NCBI GenBank assembly: GCA_041751095.1
Contig: JBGSYC010000005.1
Coordinates: 93,681-157,680 of the forward strand
Source of the DNA: JADCRZ01 sp041751095
Lineage (GTDB): Bacteria > Bacteroidota > Bacteroidia > Chitinophagales > Chitinophagaceae
Direction: 5' to 3'
Length of the DNA stretch: 64,000 bases
Shown here: positions 1 to 8,204 of the stretch, piece after piece
Numbering within the stretch: the stretch's first letter is position 1
Layout of the letters: the number at the start of each line of letters is the position of its first letter
Notes under the pieces: model-generated
Database searches by the model: none
Seen by the model: the letters and a program-made list of their open reading frames with translations, nothing else
What the model was told of the DNA's origin: nothing
Program-made: the position numbers and the translations under genes

Positions 1-90
1 ATCCGGCTTCAACAGAAATGGTAACCTGCTGAATAAGAATGAAAAGAAAATTAACGAGCAGGTAGTTTTACAAAAATCAAACCTTTACCC

Positions 91-828
91 TTGGCAACAA
101 CAATTTGTTTCGACTTTGGCAACACCAGGCTCAAATATGCAATATTTGAAAATGGCAACCTGACTGTTGAAGATGAGTTGAAAGATGACCGGATTGAGTC
201 CATAGATTCGGTGATCACCAGGTTCAGGCCTGATAAATCGATTTTATCGTCAGTGATCAATCTCAGTGAAGGGGTTGAAGACCTTCTTGCGTCAAGAACC
301 CGCTTTCATAAACTGTCGCACCTTACACGTTTGAATTTTACCACTCCTGTCAGCAAACCGGATACTATAGGGGCCGACAGGCTGGCAATCGTTGCAGCAG
401 CCGTTAACTTTTTTCCCGGCAAAAATATCCTTGCCATAGGTTTAGGAACCTGTATAACCTATAACTTCGTTAATAAATACCGGGAATTCATGGGCGGCGG
501 GATTTCACCGGGCATGGATATGCGATTCCGGTCTCTTCAGGCATTTACGGCAAAGCTCCCCCTCGTTAAAGAAAACTGGAACTTTCCCCTTATCGGCTAT
601 GATACCGAAACAAATATTCTAAGTGGGGTCATTCTTGGAATGGCAGGCGAAATAGACGGATTTATAAATAGTTATGAAAACAGGTACGGCAACTTTAACG
701 TGCTTTTAACCGGAGGTAATTCAACCTATTTTGTGCCGCATCTTAAAAAACAGATATTTGCAGACCCCAAATTAATCTTCAAAGGCCTGTATGCGATTAG
801 TGAATATAACGATCCCTCAAAAATTTAA
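91..828 (+). CDS. coaX: Type III pantothenate kinase
   Basis: Phosphorylates pantothenate in the first committed step of coenzyme A synthesis, in the cytoplasm. The N-terminus has the ASKHA phosphate-binding motif DFGNTRLK (residues 8-15), then PDTIGADR (90-97), which is typical of type III enzymes, and a C-terminal LLTGGN motif. The length (245 aa) is normal. The start is a TTG at 91; no in-frame ATG fits the N-terminal motif better. The second motif, usually DxGTAxTxD, reads GLGTCITYN (117-125), so both acidic positions are replaced. The 3' end overlaps the next gene by 38 bases, and the coaX - barrel - lptC order is common in Bacteroidota. Confidence 0.93.
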   Translation: MATTICFDFGNTRLKYAIFENGNLTVEDELKDDRIESIDSVITRFRPDKSILSSVINLSEGVEDLLASRTRFHKLSHLTRLNFTTPVSKPDTIGADRLAIVAAAVNFFPGKNILAIGLGTCITYNFVNKYREFMGGGISPGMDMRFRSLQAFTAKLPLVKENWNFPLIGYDTETNILSGVILGMAGEIDGFINSYENRYGNFNVLLTGGNSTYFVPHLKKQIFADPKLIFKGLYAISEYNDPSKI

Positions 829-2140
829 CCTGCTGATAATTTTATTTTCAAGTGTTTCTATTATTTCGTCGGCACAGGAAAATTCGCCCTACTCACGATA
901 TGGTTTAGGTGATGTGATGCCCACCTCGCCGATTATCAATCGCAGCATGGGCGGTGTTTCCGCTGCTTATGTTGACTACGACAAGCGGTTTGACTTAAAA
1001 GAAGTATATCCCAAATCCCAGTCAGTCAATTTCCTTAACCCTGCTTCTTACGCTAAATTACGCATCACTTCTTTTGACCTGGGAATTGAGGTAGATAACC
1101 GCACCCTCAGGTCTGCTCAACAGGCAAGACGCTTTTCCGCAGCGGGCGCCAACATATCTTATGTGCAGCTCGGTATTCCCCTTGACAGGAAACGCAGCCT
1201 GGGAATGAACCTTGGCCTTCGCCCGGTGACGAGGATAAACTATAAGATCCAGCAAGACCAGCGGCTCACCGGCATAGATAGCGTTTCAACGCTTTATGAA
1301 GGTTCAGGAGGCTCATACCAGGCGTATGCAGGCGTGGGTAAGTCCTTTAAAAATTTGTCTGTCGGCGTTAATACCGGATACTATTTCGGCACCAAAACAT
1401 ACAGTTCAAGGCGGCAATTTATACCCGATTCAAATGATGCGTTATATTCCAAATCAAATCACGAAACGAAAACAACATTTGGCGGCATATTCTTCGACAT
1501 GGGCGCACAATACCGTGCGCAGCTGAATAAGACAACTATCCTTCACCTCGGAGCCTACGGGAATATCAAACAAAAATTTGGTGCTGAAAAGGATGTTCTT
1601 GCAGAAACATTTAACTATGATGCGAACGGAGCTGTATTTAGAATTGACAGTGTGTATAATCAGAAAGCCGTTAGTGGTACGTTGAATTACCCGGCAACAG
1701 TAGGGGTCGGGTTCATGCTGGAGAAAGTAGATAAATGGCAATTCGGGGCCGACTTTACAACCACCTCATGGAAAGATTATAGCTTCTTCGGAGAACAGGA
1801 CGGTGTTGCCAACAGCTGGTTGTTTAAAGTTGGCGGCCAGGTTACTCCGAACCTCTATAATCCAAAGAGCTACTGGGGACGGGTAAGCTATCGTGCAGGG
1901 TTTAATTTTGGTCCGGATTATATTCGCGTCGGCAAGGATCTGCCTCAATTTGGTTTTTCTCTGGGAGCAGGATTTCCCATCCGCAAAAACCCATATACAA
2001 ATCAGTATACTTCTATAAACCTCGGAGTAGAATATGGTAAAAGGGGTAACAAAAATAATGAACTAACCGAAAATTTGTTTCGCATAGCACTTGGATTTAC
2101 CTTAAGCGACCTGTGGTTCATTAAAAAGAAGTATCAGTAA
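791..2140 (+). CDS. Outer-membrane beta-barrel protein of the coaX-lptC cluster
   Basis: An exported 449-aa protein with a hydrophobic signal peptide ending near residue 29 (SIISSAQ). The mature start ENSPYSRYGLGDV followed by an NRSMGGVSAAY stretch is a signature seen in a Bacteroidota outer-membrane barrel family. The rest alternates polar and aromatic residues in strand-like blocks and ends in a barrel-like C-terminus. Its function is not established. It overlaps coaX by 38 bases and its stop codon abuts the lptC start, so the three genes are probably one transcript. A role near the lipopolysaccharide or outer-membrane assembly machinery is only inferred from this context. Confidence 0.8.
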   Translation: MRLVNITIPQKFNLLIILFSSVSIISSAQENSPYSRYGLGDVMPTSPIINRSMGGVSAAYVDYDKRFDLKEVYPKSQSVNFLNPASYAKLRITSFDLGIEVDNRTLRSAQQARRFSAAGANISYVQLGIPLDRKRSLGMNLGLRPVTRINYKIQQDQRLTGIDSVSTLYEGSGGSYQAYAGVGKSFKNLSVGVNTGYYFGTKTYSSRRQFIPDSNDALYSKSNHETKTTFGGIFFDMGAQYRAQLNKTTILHLGAYGNIKQKFGAEKDVLAETFNYDANGAVFRIDSVYNQKAVSGTLNYPATVGVGFMLEKVDKWQFGADFTTTSWKDYSFFGEQDGVANSWLFKVGGQVTPNLYNPKSYWGRVSYRAGFNFGPDYIRVGKDLPQFGFSLGAGFPIRKNPYTNQYTSINLGVEYGKRGNKNNELTENLFRIALGFTLSDLWFIKKKYQ

Positions 2141-2707
2141 ATGGGCCGTTTACTTCATCCTGCCGGCAGAAAAGCAGCTTCTCTTCTTGTTTGCTGCTTT
2201 TTTTTATGGGGTTGCGAAAATGACATAAGCGATATCAGGGCGCTAACCGATAAACGGATCTCCGTAGAGGAAGGTGTTAACATTGAAAGCTATCTTAGCC
2301 AGCAGGCAAAAGTAAAAGCAAAACTCACCGCACCGCTGATGAAGCGTTTTCTCTCTGATACCCCTTACGTAGAATTTCCTAAAACTTTACATGTAGATTT
2401 TTACAACGACTCATTGAAGATAGAAAGCCAGCTCAATGCCCGGTATGGAAAGTATAAGGAAAGTGAGCATAAAGTTCTACTGAAAGACAGCGTGGTAATC
2501 TTTAATATCAAAGGTGATACCCTCTATTGCCAGGAACTTTGGTGGGATCAGCAAACACAGAAATTTTATACCGACAAACCCGTGCGCATACATCAGCCCG
2601 ATAAAATTATTTACGGAAAGGGTCTCGAAGCTGCCCAAAATTTTAGCTGGTGGGTTATCAAAAACGCAAAAGGCCCGGTTAAGGTGCCCAAGGAAGGACT
2701 GCAGTAA
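2141..2707 (+). CDS. lptC: LPS export ABC transporter periplasmic protein LptC
   Basis: A membrane-anchored bridge component that hands lipopolysaccharide from the LptBFG transporter to LptA. The N-terminus is a lipoprotein signal with lipobox FLWGC (Cys25), the usual Bacteroidota form in place of an uncleaved helix. Residues of about 50-170 are the beta-jellyroll expected for LptC, with repeated short strands (for example LHVDFYNDSLKIES). The length of 188 aa fits the family. It starts immediately after the TAA of the upstream barrel gene. The ATPase partner LptB is encoded at 24.0-24.8 kb on the other strand. Confidence 0.85.
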   Translation: MGRLLHPAGRKAASLLVCCFFLWGCENDISDIRALTDKRISVEEGVNIESYLSQQAKVKAKLTAPLMKRFLSDTPYVEFPKTLHVDFYNDSLKIESQLNARYGKYKESEHKVLLKDSVVIFNIKGDTLYCQELWWDQQTQKFYTDKPVRIHQPDKIIYGKGLEAAQNFSWWVIKNAKGPVKVPKEGLQ

Positions 2708-2728
2708 GAGTCGGGCAGCGTGTTATTT

Positions 2729-2857
2729 GGGATTTTAGATGGCAACAGCGGATTGCTAATTGAATATCACCGCTACCGTACAATAAGTCTTATCTCCCAA
2801 AATTCGATGTGATACAGCGAGCTCCATCCGCAGGTACAAATCTCCCATCTAAAATCC
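2729..2857. repeat. Inverted-repeat element between lptC and the aldo/keto reductase
   Basis: A 13-base perfect inverted repeat (GGATTTTAGATGG at 2730-2742, its complement at 2845-2857) bounds about 100 bases of non-coding sequence. The size and bounded-palindrome form fit a small non-autonomous element or a very large terminator hairpin after lptC. No target-site duplication is obvious. I see no other function in this 213-base gap. Confidence 0.45.
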
Positions 2858-2920
2858 TCTCCGGCTGTAACAAAACGCCACTTACTTTGTAGTATCGGTT
2901 ACGTCAAAAAAAATCTACAT

Positions 2921-3910
2921 ATGGAATATCGCAGAATGGGAAAATCAGGGTTGCAGTTAAGTGTGCTTAGCTATGGAAGCTGGGTAACATTTCACAAACA
3001 AATCGACGACAGCCTTGCAGATGAACTCATGGGCATAGCCTATGATTCAGGAATAAACTTTTTCGACAATGCGGAAACGTACGCCTTGGGCGAGAGTGAA
3101 AAAATGATGGGCCGGATACTTAAAAAGAAGAACTGGGACCGCACTTCTTATGTTGTTTCATCAAAAGCTTATTTTGGATGGAGAGGCAAAGCAAATAAAC
3201 CGAACCAGACGGGTTTAAGCAGGAAACACCTTGTTGAAGCATGTACCGAGGCTCTGCAGCGCCTGCAGGTTGACTACCTTGACTTATATTTCTGTCACAG
3301 ACCTGATAAAAACGTTCCGATCGAAGAAGTGGTGTGGACAATGAATACATTGATCCAACAAGGGAAAATTTTATATTGGGGAACGAGTGAATGGAGCGGG
3401 GTTGAGATTATGGAGGCGCACCAGGTAGCTCACCAGTATTCCCTTATCGGCCCCGCCGTGGAACAACCTCAATATAATCTGTTTGAGAGGTATAAAATTG
3501 AATATGAGTACCTGGACATCTTCAAAAATACCGGGCTTGGAACGACAATCTGGAGCCCCCTTGCAGCAGGATTGTTAACAGGAAAATACAACAATGGCAT
3601 TCCTGAAGACTCAAGGTTTGCCATAGAAGGTTTTGGATGGTTAAAGGACAGATGGGTTGCGGAAGAGAAATTAAACAGGGTAAAACAGCTCGGAGACTTT
3701 GCCGGCGAACTCGGAACGTCGCTTGCTTCCCTGTCCATCGCCTGGTGCATACGAAACGAAAATGTAACTACCGCCATTTTGGGCGCTACAAGAAAAGAGC
3801 AGTTGACGGATAACCTCAAAGCCATTGAAGTATTGCCAAAACTCTCACCGGATGTTATGGAAAGAATTGATGGGATAATGGGTACAAAGCCGGTAATCCC
3901 TCAAACATAA
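2921..3910 (+). CDS. Aldo/keto reductase (voltage-gated K+ channel beta-subunit type)
   Basis: A cytoplasmic NADPH-dependent oxidoreductase with a TIM-barrel fold. The catalytic tetrad is intact: Asp49 and Tyr54 in FFDNAETYALGESE, Lys82 in VVSSKAYFG, and His126 in DLYFCHRPD. The C-terminal nucleotide-binding part contains LAAGLLTGKYN and a TTAILGATRKEQL segment. Length (329 aa) and motifs match the subgroup related to Kv channel beta subunits and YghZ. The natural substrate cannot be told from sequence. It is a single gene, followed by a hairpin, and the next gene downstream happens to encode an ion channel. Confidence 0.9.
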   Translation: MEYRRMGKSGLQLSVLSYGSWVTFHKQIDDSLADELMGIAYDSGINFFDNAETYALGESEKMMGRILKKKNWDRTSYVVSSKAYFGWRGKANKPNQTGLSRKHLVEACTEALQRLQVDYLDLYFCHRPDKNVPIEEVVWTMNTLIQQGKILYWGTSEWSGVEIMEAHQVAHQYSLIGPAVEQPQYNLFERYKIEYEYLDIFKNTGLGTTIWSPLAAGLLTGKYNNGIPEDSRFAIEGFGWLKDRWVAEEKLNRVKQLGDFAGELGTSLASLSIAWCIRNENVTTAILGATRKEQLTDNLKAIEVLPKLSPDVMERIDGIMGTKPVIPQT

Positions 3911-4025
3911 AGAGACCGCCGTTCTGTTGTATTGCCGCAGGCTCATTTTTGCGCATCTGTTTCTTTTGCGAATCTGCGCCGTTTTCAGAGGCTTGCGGGA
4001 TTCAATCTCCGTTCCCGTAAAGGGC

Positions 4026-4074
4026 AAACAGCACCACTCCCGTTCATACCGGTGGTCCGGCTTCGGTGCTGTTT
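4026..4074. terminator. Hairpin between the reductase and the ion channel gene
   Basis: A perfect 10-base inverted repeat (AAACAGCACC at 4026-4035, GGTGCTGTTT at 4065-4074) encloses a loop with a further GC-rich palindrome (ACCGGT). It lies between two + strand genes and has no strong T-tract. It may be a terminator for the reductase or a leader structure of the channel gene. Confidence 0.4.
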
Positions 4075-4108
4075 CGGTAAATTGTGAACTGATATAAAAA
4101 GATACCAG

Positions 4109-4879
4109 ATGAATGCGCAACTGACAAACGAGAGAAATAAGCTTTTGGCCTCTGTAGAGAAAGTGTTGGAAGTACCGATGATCTTCCTTGGATTTGTTTG
4201 GCTTGTTCTTCTCGTTATTGAATTAATATGGGGCTTGTCAAAAGTGTTATCCTATTTTAGTCTCGGTATCTGGATTCTCTTCATTATAGACTTCATTATT
4301 AAATTTTTACTTGCTCCTGAAAAACTGATATTTCTCAAAAAGAATTGGCTTACTGCCGTTTCCCTGCTTATTCCTGCTTTGCGTGTTTTTCGAATTTTCC
4401 GTTTTGTACGGCTGCTCAGGGGTTTAAGAGGTATCCGCCTTATACGTATAGTTTCTTCTCTCAACCGAAGCATGAAAAGCCTTGCTGCGACGATGAGGCG
4501 AAGGGCATTCGGCTATGTTGCTTTACTAACCCTTGTTGTAACCTTTGCAGGGGCTGCAGGGATGTTTGCTATTGAAAGAGGATCTCCCGGATTTAACAAC
4601 TATGGCATGGCTTTATGGTGGACAGCCATGCGGGTGATTACCGCCGGCAGCGAATACTACCCGTTAACTGCAGAAGGCAGGGGACTGGCTTTTTTGCTGG
4701 CATTATTCGGTTATGCTGTATTTGGATATGTTACGGCTACATTAGCTACTTTTTTTATAGGCAGGGATGCAGAAGAAAAGGACGCCCCGGTTGCCGGCGC
4801 AAAAGACGTAGGGGAATTGAAAAATGAAATAGCCAGGCTTACCAGGGCAGTTAATGAAATGAAAAGTAAATTGGGATAA
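4109..4879 (+). CDS. Voltage-gated-type ion channel with atypical pore motif
   Basis: An inner-membrane channel subunit of 256 aa with the six-helix (S1-S6) layout. S4 is very clear: Arg at 92, 95, 98, 101, 104, 107, 110 and 113, one every third residue, as in a voltage sensor. The pore loop between S5 and S6 reads TAGSEYYP (178-185), where potassium channels have TVGYG. A C-terminal coiled-coil-like tail (about 233-255) could assemble the tetramer. Related prokaryotic ion transporter family proteins carry similar GSEY-type filters, so ion selectivity (K+, Na+ or non-selective) cannot be assigned. The ATG at 4109 gives a sensible cytoplasmic N-terminus. Confidence 0.85.
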   Translation: MNAQLTNERNKLLASVEKVLEVPMIFLGFVWLVLLVIELIWGLSKVLSYFSLGIWILFIIDFIIKFLLAPEKLIFLKKNWLTAVSLLIPALRVFRIFRFVRLLRGLRGIRLIRIVSSLNRSMKSLAATMRRRAFGYVALLTLVVTFAGAAGMFAIERGSPGFNNYGMALWWTAMRVITAGSEYYPLTAEGRGLAFLLALFGYAVFGYVTATLATFFIGRDAEEKDAPVAGAKDVGELKNEIARLTRAVNEMKSKLG

Positions 4880-5000
4880 CAACGCTGATACCGTTACTCT
4901 TTGCCGATGCTTTTTACATAGCGTTCCTGTAACAGGGCCATTTCGATCCAGATTATGAACGAAGCGGAAACGAGAGCCGAACTCATCGATCAACGATGAA

Positions 5001-5110
5001 TTGTCTGAATCACGGATTAAACGGATTAAAAGATAACACGGATTTTATAGGAATGGTTGTTTCTATAATCCTTGTAATCCCGTAATCCATCAAATCCGTG
5101 ATTCAGACAA
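5001..5110. repeat. 110-bp palindromic repeat element with 18-base perfect ends
   Basis: The two ends, TTGTCTGAATCACGGATT (5001-5018) and its exact complement (5093-5110), are 18-base perfect inverted repeats. Inside, each arm repeats the word GGATTA roughly every 11-12 bases, and the arms continue to pair imperfectly to the centre, so the whole unit can fold as one long hairpin. It lies in the 293-base gap between the ion channel and SDR genes, where I see no gene. This looks like a dispersed REP/MITE-like element, though other copies cannot be seen in this window. Confidence 0.65.
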
Positions 5111-5172
5111 AATAGCACCCGAATGCGACGGAAGAACTATATTGCTATACATCAACAGGTTACCTGATTCAA

Positions 5173-6009
5173 ATGAAGCCAAACGACATGTTATTTAAGA
5201 ATAAAACGGTTTTTATTACTGGTGGAAGCAGGGGCATCGGTAAAGCGATTGCTATGCGGTTAGCACAGGAAGGCGCCAACGTTATAATCGCGGCTAAAAC
5301 TGTTGAGCCAAATCCAAAATTAGAGGGTACGATTTACAGCGCCGCTGAAGAAATCAACGATGCCGGCACGGGGAAAGCACTTCCGCTGCAGGTGGATATC
5401 CGGTATGAAGACAGCATCAATGAAGCAGTAAGCGCAACGGTAGATACCTTTGGAGGCATAGATATCCTGATTAATAATGCGAGCGCCATTAACCTGTCGC
5501 CTACAGAACAAACAGAAGCCAAACGATACGACCTCATGCAGGACATAAATGTCCGCGGAACCTTCTTCATGAGTAAAGCCTGTATTCCCTTTTTAAGGAA
5601 ATCAGAAAATCCCCATGTTCTAAATCTTTCCCCCCCGTTAAATATGAATCCCCGCTGGTTTGCCCCTCACCTGGCTTATACCATCAGCAAGTATGGGATG
5701 AGCATGGTGGTGCTCGGTTTATCGCAGGAATTAAGAAAAGACAAAATTGCCGTGAATGCATTGTGGCCTAAAACTACTATTGCTACCGCTGCCGTAAAAA
5801 ACCTGCTGGGCGGGGATTCCCTGGTTCAACGAAGCAGAACGACTGCAATTGTAGCCGATGCCGCTTTTTATATTCTTCAAAAACCATCAGGAGATTGCAC
5901 CGGAAATTTTTTTATCGATGAAGAAGTACTTGCGGCGGAAGGAATTACCAACCTCCACAAATATGCAGTAAACCCCGAACACAAACTGATGAATGACCTT
6001 TTCATATAA
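5173..6009 (+). CDS. SDR family NAD(P)-dependent oxidoreductase (HSDL2-like)
   Basis: A cytoplasmic short-chain dehydrogenase of 278 aa. The Rossmann nucleotide-binding motif TGGSRGIG is at 16-23, NNAS at 101-104, catalytic Ser153 in NLSPPLNMNP, and Tyr169 and Lys173 in YTISK. The NLSPPLNMNPRWF stretch is characteristic of the hydroxysteroid-dehydrogenase-like-2 subgroup, whose bacterial members are often linked to acyl or alcohol metabolism; the substrate is unknown. ATG codons at 5173 and 5188 (Met6) are both possible starts, and Met6 is close to the usual family N-terminus. Confidence 0.88.
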   Translation: MKPNDMLFKNKTVFITGGSRGIGKAIAMRLAQEGANVIIAAKTVEPNPKLEGTIYSAAEEINDAGTGKALPLQVDIRYEDSINEAVSATVDTFGGIDILINNASAINLSPTEQTEAKRYDLMQDINVRGTFFMSKACIPFLRKSENPHVLNLSPPLNMNPRWFAPHLAYTISKYGMSMVVLGLSQELRKDKIAVNALWPKTTIATAAVKNLLGGDSLVQRSRTTAIVADAAFYILQKPSGDCTGNFFIDEEVLAAEGITNLHKYAVNPEHKLMNDLFI

Positions 6010-6036
6010 CGTTACCGGCTGTTACACAAGCCTGGC

Positions 6037-7074
6037 TTATACCGCGCACTTCTCATGATAATTCTGCAATACGATAACCGATCTTTCAAATTCGAAGCCC
6101 TGATAATGCGTGATGATATCCTGTAAAACATCTTCTATTTCTTCCTTATGATTGAGCGTAACCAGCTTGTTCCGGAATTCTTTTATGTTGGGCAGGCCTT
6201 TCAGGTAATTGGAATAATGCCTTCGCATTTCATATATGCCTGCGACAGGGCCTTTCCAGCTCACCGAATGGTGTAAATGCTTCAGGCAGACTTTAACCCT
6301 TTCCTCAAGGGAAGGAGAAGCCAGTCGTTCCCCCGATTTTAGAAACTGTTTTATTTCGTTGAATATCCAGGGATAACCAATAGCCGCCCTTCCGATCATT
6401 ATTCCGTCAATGCCATACCTGTTTTTATATAAGAGAGCCTTTTCGGGACTGTTGATATCTCCATTGCCGAAAATCGGAATATGGATGCGGGGATTATTTT
6501 TTACCCTTGCAATAAGCGTCCAGTCAGCTTCGCCTTTATACATCTGTGTTCGCGTACGGCCATGGATGCTTAGCGCTTTGATGCCTGTATCCTGCAAACG
6601 CTCGGCTACTTCTTCAATGTTCTTTGTAGCCTCGTCCCAGCCTAACCGGGTTTTTACCGTCACCGGCAGGGAAGTACTTTTAACTACTGCATGTGTTAAG
6701 CGGATCATTAAAGGGATATCTTTCAAAACGCCCGCTCCGGCCCCTTTGCAGGCAACCTTTTTGACGGGGCATCCAAAATTTATATCCAGGAGGTCGGGGT
6801 TAGTCACCTCAACTATCTTAGCCGCCATGGAGAGACTGTCTTCATCGCCTCCGAAGATCTGAATGCCTACAGGACGTTCATAATCGAAAATGTCAAGTTT
6901 CTGGCGGCTTTTGATGGCGTGACGGATCAGGCCCTCAGAAGAGATGAATTCGGTATACATGAGATCGGCGCCGTTGTCTTTGCAAACAGCGCGAAAAGGC
7001 GGGTCACTTACATCCTCCATCGGCGCAAGCAACAATGGAAATTCAGGAAGTTGTATATTGCCGATTGTTATCAA
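6037..7074 (-). CDS. dusB: tRNA dihydrouridine synthase, DusB type
   Basis: A flavoprotein that reduces specific uridines in the tRNA D-loop to dihydrouridine. The FMN-binding TIM barrel begins with LLAPMEDVSDPPFR (15-28); the active-site Cys102 is in the family signature NFGCPVKKV, followed by KGAGAGVL. The usual FGNGDI and IMIGRAAIG flavin-phosphate motifs follow. At 345 aa it is of normal length. The start appears to be TTG at 7074, because the reading frame offers no better-placed ATG before the conserved N-terminus. Confidence 0.92.
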   Translation of the reverse strand: MITIGNIQLPEFPLLLAPMEDVSDPPFRAVCKDNGADLMYTEFISSEGLIRHAIKSRQKLDIFDYERPVGIQIFGGDEDSLSMAAKIVEVTNPDLLDINFGCPVKKVACKGAGAGVLKDIPLMIRLTHAVVKSTSLPVTVKTRLGWDEATKNIEEVAERLQDTGIKALSIHGRTRTQMYKGEADWTLIARVKNNPRIHIPIFGNGDINSPEKALLYKNRYGIDGIMIGRAAIGYPWIFNEIKQFLKSGERLASPSLEERVKVCLKHLHHSVSWKGPVAGIYEMRRHYSNYLKGLPNIKEFRNKLVTLNHKEEIEDVLQDIITHYQGFEFERSVIVLQNYHEKCAV

Positions 7075-7222
7075 AACGATGGGTTTAAACAGTTATTATA
7101 GTTGTCAGTTGAATGATCATTAACTTATCAGGATTCATCTTGTTGATTCAAACATTTAGTTAAGCCATTCCTTATCATCAACAGCAAATTTACGCACTTA
7201 TTTTAACGTGGAAAGTAGTAGT

Positions 7223-8182
7223 ATGAATACATATCTCAAGTACAGGCCTGCATGGAACCAGTTGTTGATATTTGGAAGTTTAACCATCGGAATATTTATC
7301 GCATTTAATTTCATTGCCCTCCTGGCGATAACGAAAATCTATGATGTTGAGCAGTCTGATTTTATTACGATGGATCTTAGCCGGCCTGCGGTTTTATCCG
7401 CAATAAAAACTTTGCAGGCAGTGCTGTCCATTGCTTTATTTCTGATTCCATCATTGGTTTTTGCTTACTTGTCAGACAGCAGGCCTCTTCGTTATATCGG
7501 ATTCAGAAAACCTCTTCCAGCCAGCTTTTATATCATTTCCCTAATTATTATCCTGGCTTCATTCCCGATGGTAGCGTGGCTCAGCGAAGTAAACCAGCAC
7601 ATTCACCTGCCAAAAACAATGGGGGCAGCAGAAAAAATGATGCGTGATGCCGAAGCAAAAAGCAATAGCCTTATTCGCAATTTTCTGAAAATGAATTCAT
7701 CTTCTGATCTGGTCATCATGCTGTTCATATTAGCCGTTCTTCCCGCCATTTCTGAAGAACTGTTCTTCAGGGGTGTGCTTCAGCGGCTTTTGATACAAAT
7801 TACCAGGCGGCCCTGGACCGGTATTGTGCTTACGGCAATCCTCTTTTCTGCCCTTCACGGGCAGTTCCTGGGCTTTATCCCCCGGTTGGTTTTAGGGATT
7901 GTTCTGGGTGCTTTATATTGGTACAGTGGTAGTCTCTGGCCTGGTATTTTAGCGCATTTTCTCAACAATGGCCTGCAGATCATAATGATATATTACAATC
8001 CGCAATTAGCAGAGAAGGAACCCCAGTTTGCCGTATGGCTGATAGCCGGTAGTACAATACTGGTCAGTGCTTTAACATGGTTGATGCATACCATCTCACT
8101 AACCAGGTATGCAGAAGTGTATGATACCGATGACGACGATCCGATCGGGCCAATAGGACCCGGACACGGGAAAATTGCTTAA
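7223..8182 (+). CDS. CPBP family intramembrane metalloprotease
   Basis: A multi-pass inner-membrane protein of the CAAX protease/bacteriocin-processing (Abi) family. Numbering from a GTG at 7208, all motifs are present: SEELFFRG (Glu183, Glu184, Arg188), then His217 in SALHGQF and His250/Asn254 in LAHFLNNG. About eight hydrophobic helices surround them. I prefer the ATG at 7223 (MNTYLKYRP) to the GTG at 7208. Its 3' end overlaps or abuts cdsA, so the two are probably co-transcribed. The protease substrate is unknown; pairing with cdsA is a membrane-related context only. Confidence 0.87.
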   Translation: MNTYLKYRPAWNQLLIFGSLTIGIFIAFNFIALLAITKIYDVEQSDFITMDLSRPAVLSAIKTLQAVLSIALFLIPSLVFAYLSDSRPLRYIGFRKPLPASFYIISLIIILASFPMVAWLSEVNQHIHLPKTMGAAEKMMRDAEAKSNSLIRNFLKMNSSSDLVIMLFILAVLPAISEELFFRGVLQRLLIQITRRPWTGIVLTAILFSALHGQFLGFIPRLVLGIVLGALYWYSGSLWPGILAHFLNNGLQIIMIYYNPQLAEKEPQFAVWLIAGSTILVSALTWLMHTISLTRYAEVYDTDDDDPIGPIGPGHGKIA

Positions 8183-8204
8183 CCAGTTTCTGAAAATAAT
8201 TCAA

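Noticed and set aside
1..90. A + strand frame open from base 2 through 166 that might be the end of an upstream gene
   Set aside because: It overlaps the firmly identified coaX for 76 bases and shows no family motif. The neighbouring gene is outside the window.
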